Below, in pieces: positions 1-12,010 of a stretch of 64,000 bases of DNA (its first letter is position 1; each line of letters opens with the position of its first letter). The stretch lies in assembly GCA_947247005.1 (NCBI GenBank), contig OX365944.1:8630501-8694500 (forward strand). Reading direction: 5' to 3'. This DNA is from Spisula solida. Its lineage: Eukaryota; Mollusca; Bivalvia; Venerida; Mactridae. The notes beneath the pieces were generated by a model, which saw only the letters and a program-made list of their open reading frames with translations, was not told where the DNA came from and searched no databases. The translations under genes were made by a program, and so were the position numbers.

Positions 1-540
1 TAGTCTATCACCAGGCGTTTTCAGTATTTTGAGAAATTTATAATTTGTTCTATTTTCAATTGAAAGGGAGGTAATTTCACATTTGTTCTCATTTCCTAAA
101 TTTCAAAGCTGCACATATTTAAAACGTGTAATCATTTTAGCAATGTTTGATGTTTTTCTGTTTTGGCGATCAACATTGCGTCGTTATTAAGTGCCTATAT
201 TTCCCTATTGCCGTGAACAAAAATGTAAGAGTTTGAAAAGTGATCGGTTGTAAGTGTAGAGTAGTGTATGGCGTGATCACGTACAATTTCCAACGACCAA
301 CATATAGGACCCCGTTCTTGTGATATATGTAATACTATTTATTTTACAAATATACAACTAACATTTATAAAACACGAGCTCTTGTAAACAGTAATTATGG
401 TGGGATTGGGAACAAGTTTATGTTAAACTTTTTAAAAACACTTCCCAACAATTATGTAGCGTTCACAACTTTTAGTGATAGGTATGTAATGCCATATTAT
501 AATGTGATTTTACCAAACATACATACTTACATAAACATGA
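1..540. other. AT-rich flank, nothing recognised
   Basis: No convincing exon, RNA gene or repeat boundary is visible. The membrane-anchor exon expected at the start of gene A is not found here and probably lies upstream of the window. Confidence 0.4.
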
Positions 541-1180
541 TGATTTTGACTCTAGGTCGCTCACCTGTCGAACCTGACCTAGATTTTGTTGAGATGATCA
601 TCGTAACCACGTTTCATAAAGAGTATGCCAAAATTATTACTTCTAGTTACTACAAAAGGTTTTGCTATGATTTGGCCTAGTGGTTTAGTTTTGACCCCGT
701 ATGACCCAATATCAAACTTGACCTTGATTTTGTTGAGATGGTCATTGTGACCAAGTTTAATATCATAAAGATTATACCAAAACTGTGACCTCTATTCTCT
801 ACACACGGTTTTTCTATGATTAGACCTAGTTATCTAGGTTTTGAGCTCGGATGACACGATCTGGATATTGACCTTAATATTGGTAAGATGATCGAATCAT
901 AAGAAAAATACAGTTACATCATCAATAATTTATACTTCCCCTGCATTCATTCGAACAACTTTAGTGCTTTCGGCGCTTTGTTTTCTATTATCTAACATAG
1001 TTACCTAGGTTTTGACCCCGGATGGCACAATATTGATATTGGCTTATTTATTGGTAAGATAATCATTGTGACATAGTTTCATAAAGATTAGGCCAAAATT
1101 GTGATCTTTATAAAACACACAATGTTTTTTCTATTATTTGACATAGTGACCTAGTTTTTGACCCTCTATGATTAAATATC
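541..1180. repeat. TGACCT-rich tandem repeat, period about 150 bp
   Basis: About four diverged copies of a ~150-bp unit. Each has a 'gacctagattttgttgag' type segment (near 577, 719, 870, 1041) followed by 'gtgaccaagtttcataaag' type and 'tgacctagtttttgacccc' type segments. The same family reappears at 63.53-64.0 kb, and a related one at 17.4-18.25 kb. A weak open frame through 420-680 is explained by this repeat. Confidence 0.85.
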
Positions 1181-1266
1181 TCAAACATTGTGCTCTTTCC
1201 ATTGTCAGTCTTTGTAAGGTTAATTACCAACATGAGATCAGGCCTAAAATTGGCGTTATATTGCAG

Positions 1267-4200
1267 GTTTCAACAACGCTTCAAACTCATATTACGCCAA
1301 GCTCCTACAACCGATCAAACACATGATGTACATAATGAACGTGGATTGACGAGGCACAGTGAGACGACAAGGTATATTATGTAATTCATTCAGATGTTTA
1401 CTTTGTTATTTAGACTTTAAGACACACATACGTTTACGATAATGCTAGTGGCTTTCCAAGTTGTTAAAATTGCGGTAGGCCACATTTATTTTGGGCATCT
1501 GGATAAAACCATATAGTTTTTGCCAGAATACCTTCCTCGTATACAAGTTTGACATTCCCGATGTGGTTCGAACGGAAGATAAAAAGGGGCAAACTGATGT
1601 TAATGTAATGAATTCCACCAAGTAGTAAACTATGACCAGCTGAGGATTTATCCTTAATGAAAATGAATCGAGACACACATGAGTGTTGTATGTTTGACTT
1701 TTAATTGACACAGAACAAAAAAAGAAAGATGCATTTTTGGACGGTAATGCTAGGGTCACAAAGCTCGTACGATATCCGTACGAATTTATCAACCAGTACG
1801 AGTTCATAATTTGAAATCCTAACGGGTTTTGTGTATTCGTAGCGTCTGGTCACAACTCGTACTGACCACGAACGATCTATAGAGATGTACTGGAAAGATA
1901 TCCGTATGATGCTCGTACGAGTTAAGAAAATCCGTACGATGCTCGTACGAGTCTTCGGTGTCCGTACGGGCTCCGTACGGACGCCGTGCGAGTTTACCAA
2001 AATCAACTCGTACGGAGCTCGTAGGGCAAATGTGACCTTAGCATAAGCAACTAAATATTCCGCTTAAACGAGTTTCGCAGTACTTAACTTAACGCAAGTT
2101 GGCTGTATATGTGCAGACAGTAATTCATTAAAGGTTCGCGACAGTTTGACCAAGGCATGTACGAACTATATAACATAACATAACTTTATTCGGCATGATA
2201 CATATCATATACATATATAGCCAGAACAAATATAATAATACATGTAATGAAAAGAATGCATATTAATAATAACAGTTAACATACTGTAACAGTTTGTATG
2301 TGTCAGTATGGGTAAAAAGTGACATTATCAATTTCTATTAAGGGAAGCATAGTAAATATATTTAGCAATTTGTAAAATTGTACGGGTTGAGGTTGTGAAC
2401 ATATAGATCTCTTCAATTTTATTCCTTTCATAACTTGATTTTAATTGAAACATATACATATAAGTTTATTCAATGTAGACATAATATCAACTTATTATTT
2501 CAAGGTCTTCAGAACTTCAAATCCTTAAAATCAAACTTCAAAATGCCGAACAAGAATTGCTGCTTAAAGACAGACAGAGGTGAGTGTAGTTATACAATAA
2601 CATATCTAAAGTACCACTTCAATAAAAAAATATTAGACAGCACAGTTCACATACCACCTGTACATTTGACGTTATTTACTCTCAACATTTTGTTCAGTAT
2701 GACCTTGTCGTGTCATAGGGTGGTCAAATTGAAGTTTTCCTGTATCACGTATTGCACATAATTAAATTGCATCATAAAAATAGTGTATGGTTAATTTATC
2801 TCGTAACTTATATGTGTACAAGGAACGTCCAAACTAAGTATAGCATTTATTATAAGGAAATATAAAGTTTACTTTGAGATGGTTTTAAATAAATAGCAGA
2901 ATCCTTTCAATTTATTTGAAATATTTTCTATTAGACTTCAGGAGCAAGGAAGCAAGGAGGAAAGTTACAGAGCGAGTCTGAAAAGCAAAGATGATGAACT
3001 AATGAAAAACAAACAGGACGCTTTAGAAAAGTAAAAATATTCTTGATTAGTAATAGAAGAAACGGGGTGACATATTGCAAAACTATTGAGTGCATTAAAT
3101 GTATTAGCATGCCTGATTTTGTTCATTTACCTTAGAAATAGTTCAATAAAACATTTCATACACTTTGTTTTTATGCGTAATTGTCATAAAATACGTTGGT
3201 AAAATCATAAATTAAAAAAATAACAATTGTGCTGCTTTCACTAGCTTTGATCTATAACAAGTTGATAGTAAACAATACGTCTATTTAATGTAACAGGTTG
3301 CAGGAACAAGATAGGTTGGAGGGAAGATTGCAAAGAATGCAAGCAGAACTGGAAAGTGAACGTGAAGAAAAAGAAGAAGCCTTACGAAGGTCTAATAGTT
3401 CTTATCATGCTTATTTCAAGTACAATGTTTGGTGTAAAATACATAATATGTATTATCCTCGTGTCTGACTCAATATCTTCTCTCTCTTACATATCAAGGG
3501 AAACTACTAAGTATTTAGAATTAGCCTATCTTTTCATGATCACCTATAGTACAGGAACTTGTTAAATCAAGTCAAGTCATATTGTGTATTGGCATAAACA
3601 TACAAATCCATCACGAAGTAAACATATACCATGTAACATAGTATAGTGCGCCCAGGATAATGTGATAGGCGGGAAAATTTGGTATATTCCACAAAGGCGG
3701 ATTACAATTATGTGCACCAATTATCAATGATGTTTTGAGTACAATACTGACCTTTTCTGTTTATTTAAGTGATTTGTAAAACCAATTTTGCCACAGTTGA
3801 CCAAACCGATTCATGTTTGTAAACATCACATTATCCTGGGCGGACTATAGATGTACAACGACCTTCGAAATATGACCTTTGGGCGAGTTCATTTGCTAAG
3901 GTTGAAACGATATTTACCGTTATTTTTCTAATATATTAGGAATATATCTTATAAATTAACGTTATCTTTCAAGTTGACAGCGTGGCCTAGTGGTTAAGAT
4001 GATCTATGCTCTGAACTAGTCTGTACTCGGAACATTCTTTTTATATGGGCTGTGGGTTCGAGTCCGCTGCTAAACTCTTTTTCAATAATTTTATTATCAT
4101 AATAGATGTGTTTTTTTCATATATTTTATTACTTAATGAATAATGAAATTATGTTTAAGGTTAAATACAAAGTTGCTTTGTTTTGTTTATTTTACGATTT

Positions 4201-7200
4201 TAGACTGCCCTGGATATTGTATTTATTCAGTTTTTTGCTCAGATGACACTCTGGTTGAATTACAAACTATTTTCATCCTTGGTTTCGCTGGAATTAGAAT
4301 TTGAATCACCACTCTAAGAATATTCGGTAGAAACTTCAACATTAATAAGCGTTTACTCTGGTAATACAGGGAGCACAGTTCGGGTGACTGTTGACCGATA
4401 TCTCTGTTCAACAGTCTTGACGTGGTAGTGTTTTCAAGGATTAAAATACAGACAAAATGTACAAAGGAAATAGATATATTTTAGAAATATATATAAAATA
4501 GACATGAACGCGAATGTTTTATTTAGCAAATTTAAAAAATATTCAAAATGGGTGGGATTCGAACCCAAGCAAAACAACTATTTAGTTTTATAAGCAGTAG
4601 CTTAGCCTACTGCGTCATGGAGGACGATGTAAGCTACAATTTCAAATAATATATTTCTTTTCGGAATACACCCCTTTTACCTGGATCATTTCATTATTAA
4701 AAGTACAGTTACGCCCGAACGATTGTGGTTTATCTATATATATGTAAATATTTACAAGAAAACGATAAACAATTTGAAGTCTGTATAGTCCAGTCAGGAT
4801 AAAAATCGAGTGACGCAGAGGTCGAGTCCACTATAACGGTGAATTATAAAGGTTTATACTGCATAACAACTATACTTTCAATGCTTAACTAACATACTTA
4901 ACTTCGCTCTACCTGTTTAGACAATGGTTGTGATTTTTTGCGTACATATAAACTGCAACGTCACTGCCATAATATCCTAACTGGACTATACTATATAACT
5001 GTAAAAACATACAATACCTGCATGTTTACTTTTGTTATTTAACATTTTGTCTACATTTCAACAACGATAATGTCCAATTGCATACCGTACTTCTATTCAG
5101 ATTGAGCGCTATCATGTCAAGCCGATTGAAAGATGGTAACCCAAATGTTGTTGATTTAAATGATCAAAATCGACCAACCAAAATTGGCGAGAAGTACTCA
5201 GAACTGTATGACAACCAATGGACAAATGCATATGGTGCAATGGAAACCTACTTTGGTGATAATGAAGAACAAATTATTATTGATGTACTTCGTCAGATTC
5301 TAGAGGTAGATTTCAAAATATGTCGGAGTAAATGGAGTACATGCGTGTATTGTTTAACATCTGTATAGCAAAAACGTTTAAACGCCGTTTGTTGCATAAT
5401 GTCATGTGATAGAAGATGCTGATTTGTAGAGCATAAACGTAGGTACCATGAATTGTCATTCAAAGGAGAGTAAAATTAAAATTTCACCGAATTTTTAAAG
5501 ATTTGTATTGTCAGAAACAGTAGTCGTTCTGAGGAAAGAAAATAATTGGTTTGGTTACAACACTGTCTAGAACAGAATGCCGTATTATGTCGCATACGCC
5601 AATGATTGAATGACTGTATACCAACATTTTGTTTCAGCAATGTTTCACCCAATGTAGAGAGACTGCGGCTGCGCAACTAGACAACTTCCGAAAAGGCATC
5701 CATGCAATGGCTGGAAACATTGCTTCGGTAATACTATTTATTTTACCATTGCTCGTGGCAAGTTTTTATTTCAAGAATGTTAAATAATTTATTGATGTAC
5801 ACTCGATGGCAGCTGACGACGACATGCGAATAGATGTTGATGTAGAAATCTTGATGTGCTGGGTGACATCACACAAGCCTTATTTCATTAAAAGCATTTT
5901 TAATTGTTGATATTGAATAATCGAATACATCTAAATTGTAATTGGGCTTTATTTACAAGAAGTTCTGCTTTCTCTAAATAACAGTGTTGTTGTGTATTAG
6001 TTTCCATTCATTATTATATGCTTTCTAAACAGTTGAAGTGATAGTTTTTATGATGTTTTTTATAATCACAAATAAGTTAATTTTAGTGGTAGCTTACCTT
6101 TATAAAACACACATGCAATTAAATTCATAGATATATTATGCATTTAATTTAGATTGTCGTATCACATAAGTAACTTTATAACCCATGTTTAGTCATGCAC
6201 ATTTGACCATTGAAAATGTGAAGTGAAATATATACGTCTGACTTTGATATACGGTAAAACCTGTGTTAGTGATCACCTCACATTACATTGTGAGTGTGCG
6301 TAGTTTGAAATTATGTTCTGTACACTTATGCACAATGTAAGAATCGTTTTGTCTACTCCAGAATTCCAAGACACTGACAAATGACTTGATGCAGAGACTG
6401 AAGGAGGAGAGAAAAGCGTTTGCGATAGATTGCAGACCTGATTTCCAATCGGTAAGTGTTATTGGTACTTTCTTGAATCAACATTTTAGTACAAATAGTA
6501 GCACTACTAGCGTATAGATCTAATTTATTATAATTAGATAACCAGTGGAATGGATGAACATAATTCTTACAATAGAGGGCAAGCAACATGGATGCATTGT
6601 TATCATAATCAAATGAAGTAACCGTAACACTGGCCCCATCTCCCTATGTCTCACTATGAGCGAGATCTCGTCTCAAACTATTGGCATGTGTCCATGCGAG
6701 GTTGGACTCAAAATTAGCATCACTAAACATAAATGTTATCATGAGTTTATTACAGTAATATTTAAAGGACTGAAGCTTCAGATGTATCTCAAATTCCGAC
6801 TCTGATGTTAGCAAAATCTCAATTGGAGTCGAGAATTCTACCTGAGATCCATCGGGAAATCGGGACCTGGTCAGGAAGATACCAATTAGATGCGTCCGTA
6901 CTTGAATACTTTGTAAAGGTGCATATAGTCACGGACATACAGTAGAGTATCATCTTCAGGTCTTATTTCCCCATCATAATATACACTTTTGAAATGTATT
7001 AATCTTTCCCCATCCTAATGGACACTTGAAATTGTATTAAATCATTATCTCTATTCGGTCTACAATATTTGTATTTCTTTAAAGGTTTGGCAAATCTTAT
7101 TCACGAACTTCTCTGACTGTCACGACTCTGTAGATTTCTTTCAACAACCTGAAGAAATGAAGGCCTATATTGAAGAATGTTTGACATTGTGTTGGTATAT

Positions 7201-7381
7201 GAACATACAAGATCCACCAATGGCCATCGTGTCTGACCCAGGAGATAACCCTAACCAGTTGTTCAGGGCATATTTGACCAGTGGTCAGTACGCCAAGTTT
7301 GTCGTGTGGCCAGCACTATTGTTGACTGAGCAAGGATCGCTTGTGCTCAAAGGAACGGCAGAGTTTATTAAGCAACAATAA
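1267..7381 (+). CDS. Gene A: MIEAP-domain (SPATA18-like) protein, 5' partial
   Basis: Predicted relative of mitochondria-eating protein, a mitochondrial quality-control factor in vertebrates. Exons read from splice sites and frame: 1267-1371, 2505-2579, 2935-3030, 3297-3389, 5101-5305, 5638-5727, 6362-6451, 7085-7381 (stop TAA). The first four are symmetric phase-2 exons; the second to fourth encode charged heptad-like sequence (LQEQ starts two of them, ending ESEREEKEEALRR). The 5101 exon has the family signature NRPTKIGEKYSELYDNQW; the last exon has LTLCWYMNIQDPPM and FVVWPALLL, which I recognise as the MIEAP C-terminal domain. An AATAAA lies at 7718-7723. A ninth possible exon (6782-6918) does not keep frame and is listed separately. 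The anchor exon seen in genes B and D is not visible. Family assignment is from remembered motifs; exon edges are inferred by eye. Confidence 0.8.
1760..2040. repeat. CGTACG-rich degenerate repeat
   Basis: A 280-bp stretch in the intron 1371-2505 of gene A with many copies of CGTACG(A/G), often as 'gctcgtacgag' or 'tccgtacggg'. The hexamer is self-complementary, so the segment can pair with itself in many registers. No coding function is seen. Confidence 0.7.
3976..4072 (+). mobile_element. tRNA-Ser/Leu-like SINE head
   Basis: An A-box-like TGGCCTAGTGGTTAAGA (from 3983) and a B box GGGTTCGAGTCC (4053-4064), spaced as in a tRNA with a long variable arm. Stem pairing is poor, so this is more likely a SINE head or tRNA relic than a working tRNA. 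It lies in the 3390-5100 intron of gene A. Confidence 0.55.
4548..4630 (-). mobile_element. tRNA-like SINE head, minus strand
   Basis: On the minus strand, a B box GGGTTCGAATCCCA follows a tRNA-like segment (GCAGTAGGCTAAGC) near 4610. Same intron as the previous SINE head, opposite orientation. No terminal tail or target duplication could be fixed. Confidence 0.45.
6782..6918 (+). other. Optional or frame-breaking exon of gene A
   Basis: Bounded by TTCAG (acceptor) and AAG|GTGCAT (donor). Its 137 nt are not a multiple of three. Entered in phase 0 from the previous exon it meets TGA after seven codons; in another frame it is open throughout and reads plausible protein (includes ILPEIHREIGTWSGRYQLD), leaving in the correct phase for the last exon. 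Skipping it joins DFQS to VWQIL, the junction used in gene B (DFQM to VRQML). It could be a poison exon, a decayed exon with a one-base error, or an alternative exon with an unusual acceptor. Confidence 0.45.
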
Positions 7382-7717
7382 TGTATTAACCACTCGCTAG
7401 CATACTAGTATATCCGTGTAATAATTGTGACAATATATACAGTACGATTTATTACCTAGCACTCTATATAACAAGTAATTCGTTATTTTTGACTGTTTCA
7501 TGTCTTAATATTTATTTTTAGATTCAGGTATGAAACAGTTCATTGCCGGGAGGGCAACAGTTTTCACTGTTACACCCCTGGATGAACTGTTACCTGCGCA
7601 TTACGATGCGCAATATTATTCCTGCAAAACACCCTGCTGGATCTATTTTTAATATTTAATTTGAACAATATTATGTCTCTTTTTTGCTGTATTACATGCC
7701 GATTGTATTTGTTTGAT

Positions 7718-7723
7718 AATAAA
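7718..7723 (+). terminator. Candidate poly(A) signal of gene A
   Basis: AATAAA about 340 bp after the stop codon of gene A, ahead of the MITE at 7862. Placement is plausible; no cleavage-site evidence. Confidence 0.4.
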
Positions 7724-7861
7724 ATCATGGGGATAATGACAGTCTTGAATTTATAACAAAATTGTCCGCTATTAGTATGACAAAAATGTCCTAGAAATAT
7801 CATTTTTGTTTGTTGTATTAGTAGAACTTTACTGTAGTTATATAGAGTATTAGGTAATACA

Positions 7862-8016
7862 ACAGTTATTTCATGTCTGTTTTGGGTTAACAGTCAAAAC
7901 TATTGTCCCTCGGTATCGGGGAAGACATATCGGCCTCATGCAACAGTTCGAAAGTATTCCCTGATACCTCGAGACAATAGTTTTGACTGTTAACCATACA
8001 GACATGAAATAATTGT
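7862..8016. mobile_element. Foldback MITE
   Basis: Long imperfect inverted repeats: ACAGTTATTTCATGTCTG at the left against CAGACATGAAATAATTGT at the right, continuing inward through 'gttaacagtcaaaactattgtc' and its complement to a short loop with the CCTCGGTATC/GATACC pair. About 155 bp and non-coding. Related fragments with 'atgaaacagtt' lie just before it at 7495-7600. Confidence 0.75.
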
Positions 8017-8582
8017 ATAATATGTAATACATGTTATTTTACTCCCTGTATCAAACCATTACCATGACCCATTGCGTCTTGCCTGATACGGCTTTCGACG
8101 CATTCATGTATCGCACTAGATTTTTCTTGAAATCTAACTGTCTTATCTAGATCTACATGTGTATCAAAATACGATCAGAATTCATATTCAAGTCTCAAGT
8201 GTAGCTATTTTTTAAGTTATGATATGGAATATAAATTTGGAGCTTACTAAATAGTCGCGAAGAACTACAGCACACAGTGAATTTTCAAAAACATTAATCC
8301 TTATATATAGTAAAAGCAGCATTCGAAAGCATATCGTTAACGGTCGAACGTTGAAACTCCCAAATGGTGTTGATTTCGAAAAGTTAAAATAGTTGTTTAT
8401 GTACTATTTTGTACTGGAGATTGGAAGTAAAACAGTTATTTCCCCTCATATACTCTTCTTTATTTACATCTCTAGAAATGTTTAAGGTTTGGATAATATG
8501 TGTACTTGTTGATCTTGTACCCTGACCATACTTCGTTGTACCAAGGACAGTACGAGGCCTACAGTCATTTTACAATTACACC

Positions 8583-8685
8583 ACAGACATTTGAAATTCC
8601 ACCCATAAAATATCATTGCAGTCGATCCATTTAAATTGGATCGACTGCTAAGATATTTTATGGAGATATAATTTCAAATACCTGT
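8583..8685. repeat. Short palindromic element
   Basis: Arms 'acagacatttgaaatt' and 'aatttcaaatacctgt' flank a near-perfect central palindrome around 8618-8649 (GCAGTCGATCCA / TGGATCGACTGC about TTTAAA). Probably a tiny foldback MITE able to extrude a cruciform. Confidence 0.65.
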
Positions 8686-9219
8686 GCTTCCACATCCTAC
8701 ACACAAAAGACAGACACAAATTACCTGGTTTCTCTGCAAAGAGGACAAAGGTAAATATGTTTGAAGACTATGACATTTAGAGCTATATAATTTGTAATGC
8801 CCTTTACTCACTGCTATCTTCCTTGATGTTGAGTATTCTGCAGTTCAATGGATTCCGTAATGCACAGTGGTAATACACAGTGTGCACTAATTGTGCAAAT
8901 TAAATTACTTCATTTGGCGTTCTTTGTTAATTATGATGACAACATGCATCGTGTGTAAACAGCGCGATATAACAGTTTTTTAACAGTTTATTTCATATAT
9001 ACATTGGACAATGTGTCCATGAGTACACAATTTTACATTTATAAATATTTATACATAGATATTACACACAAAGAACATTACATAACAGTACAAATTTGAT
9101 GCATAGGTACATAATAGCTTACAGTGCAAAACATACATTGATAACCTTCAAGAAGTAGCATGTATATAGCAAAGGTAAAAACGAGATTAATGTGGTCACA
9201 TAATAATGTGATACTTAAT

Positions 9220-9560
9220 TAAACACCAAAGAATTCCTGACGTTGAAAGATTTTTGAACAAACATGGACAATTTTTTAATAACGTTTTCATTTTCGGACG
9301 ATAACAGTTCGATAAATTTTGGGATGTTTGGCCTTTTCCAGAAGTATTAATTTTTTATGTAAATATTGTTTTCAATGGACATTCTAATAAAACATGAAAT
9401 TCATCTTCTAATTTGGAACAAATATCACAAATTCTTTCATTGTATGGTATTGCCTGTGGTTTATGCCATCTGCCGGTTTCGACTTTAAGCGAAGCGAAGT
9501 ATGAATGTCTTAAACTACCTAATTGTGTTTATGTTGTCGGGTATATGATACATAAAATAA
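9220..9560 (-). mobile_element. LINE 3'-end fossil (C-terminal zinc-knuckle region)
   Basis: The minus strand reads a fragment containing HSYFASLKVETGRWHKPQ, then a C-x2-C-x8-H-x4-C knuckle (CDICSKLEDEFHVLLEC), then a stop. This resembles the C-terminal region of invertebrate non-LTR retrotransposon polyproteins. No RT core remains and later codons are broken, so it is a dead fragment. Confidence 0.6.
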
Positions 9561-12010
9561 TACATTCGCGCTGCTTTGTTATTTAATTTATGAAACACGT
9601 TGGATGAGACAAATATGAAGATCACAAAGGCTCACTTCATATCACTCCTTCTCCGTCAATATCTTCTATATCTTTATCAACATAGTTGATTGTGCCCAAA
9701 TAAGTAAATCATTTTAGAGAGCAAACAAGACAACAATTTGAGACAGACAATAAGACATTCAAACTTTATACAACCGTATTATAGCCATTGATGAAACAAT
9801 AGGTACCTTTTGAAAAAGACACAGTCATATTGGAATTTTAAATAGTCTACTTGTACCGGCAATAGTCAAGATAATCTTAGAAAATCCAATAAAATTATAA
9901 GTATCGTTACAATGGGGCGCCGTTTTGCTATTCTTTTATATTCCTAAATCACTTCTTTTACACTTTTCCGAGGGCTTTTGACTAAACTTTTACAGAATTA
10001 CAGTTATATTATGCGCATAATGTAAGGCATTATCGTAAAAACTAATTTTGGCAGCATTGTGTTGTCCTTTCAATATCTTCAGGGTTCAACTCCTCCTACA
10101 TTTCGCAAACGATTTAACTAAACTTTTCAAGTATTACTGAAGTTCGTTTTCTCGTTTAGTTATGTGCAGGCCATTGTGCCGTGTAAAATTTTGTGGCACA
10201 CTGTATGTGGTATTTTTGTGTTTTCTTTGTTCGGCTGGTTAAGTTGAGTACTGCCTTCCCTATCTGATTTTCTATTATCTTATTGTGTTTCGACCATTTT
10301 CACGGAAGTATGGTCACGTGTTTTATTCTTGATGCTCACCCCTCCTACATCCCAGTTGTAAAGGGTTTCATCCACACCTTCACAAAATTACTGTTGTGAG
10401 GGGCCTCAGAGCATAACTTATATCAGACTGTTTTGTTTTGACGGTTCATTTTGTACATACTTGTGTTCTATTGGCACAAACTGTTCACAGATCGCGAAGG
10501 AATGAACTAACAAGTGAACACAGGTCAAGTCACAGAAAAAGTAGTTTGACGTTGATAGACACCGTTCGTACACTGATAGACGCTTCAAGGTTAGAGCAAT
10601 TTCTTACATCACTGTAACTCATTTTTTGGGTACAGAGACAAATTTAAACAATGTTGACAGTAACATCAGATTCGTTTTGAAAGTCAGGGTGACAATATAT
10701 AAAAATTACTAAGGGTGTCTTTTGGTTAAAATACTGTGTTTGAAAGGTGACGTCATCATAACGTCACGGCGCGACCCGCCTCCATGGTACATGGTATATT
10801 TAATGTTTAATAGATTTTTTATTGTTAATCCAATTGCTTATATATTTCGCGTGTTAGTCAGTGATAGATGAAATTTTATTTACAGCAAATTAGTTTTCTA
10901 AATTTCTCATTAACCGCGCTGCTATTAAAAAAGTCATATTGCTTCTGGAACACCCTACGTAGAGATACTATAATAGAGATGAAAAAACGTATGTGTGCAA
11001 TTTATATATTTTATTCATACATGTATATTGCGTACAACTATTTATCATAAACACTTGTGCCAAAATGATCAACACGTTAGTCGGTTGTGGTACATATGAC
11101 TGTCTGTGATAGCTCCTGGCTATAACTTATTACACGGCACTTTGAAGCGTTTCAGTTTATATTTCATGTCACAATTTATTCTAAACATTTATACATTAAT
11201 TTTAAGGAGAACATAATATAAATTCGAAAACTACACAAACAGTCAAGCACATACTAATACACATTCACATAAATCGCGTTAAACTGAATATAAACTTTGA
11301 AAAAATAAACGTTGAACATGTATTTATCACCAATCGTGCACGTTTCTACAGTGCAATATATATTATGAAGCACAGCTATAATCAATCTCTTACACTATTG
11401 CGCGTGAGTTATTTTCATTCACCTCTGTAGAAGGCATGGTAAATATGTAAATGGGCAAATCGCAAATAGTTCCAAAAGTAAGGAATCTAATCCATTACTA
11501 TTTACTCAGTTTATAGTAATTAACAAATGTATATACACCAAGCTCTGCGTACGTAAAATATGTGTTCCTATTTTGAATAGATTCCTGTCATTAAGCCACG
11601 CAGAGATGTATGGTGAGAGCAACGAACAGCAACTCTGCTTGGAAATCTGTATTATTTTATTTGTCATATTTTGTTTTGGTTTGAGATCAATAGAATATTC
11701 TTGTTGAAATTATTATTGCATTTATTAAACTCGTTGAACATAATTACTATGATGCTCTACAAGGCTCGCTTCGTTTCATTCCATACAATCAATACTAAAT
11801 CAACAAACGGTAAATGTATGGAATTTGGTTAATATGATAATGAGCACTGTTTTTATGTGTAAGTTGTCCTTCCACCTTTAATGACAGGCTAAAGTTACAT
11901 TGTGTTCCTGGCATTTCCTGCATAACTGCATATGATACTAATATGTAAATGAATAGCATATACTTGTTCTATTTTGAAATACAAAAAACATTCAAACACA
12001 AAATCTTATT
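9561..12010. other. Intergenic, low-grade repeats only
   Basis: No supported gene. Two loosely similar blocks (10040-10200 and 10240-10460), each with 'ctcctacat' and 'ttactg' motifs, suggest an old duplication. A TTTATT near 11727 (AATAAA on the minus strand) could serve the downstream TRIM-like gene. Confidence 0.4.

Noticed and set aside
420..680. An 86-codon open frame near the left edge
   Set aside because: It runs into the TGACCT-rich tandem repeat and has no domain or splice support.
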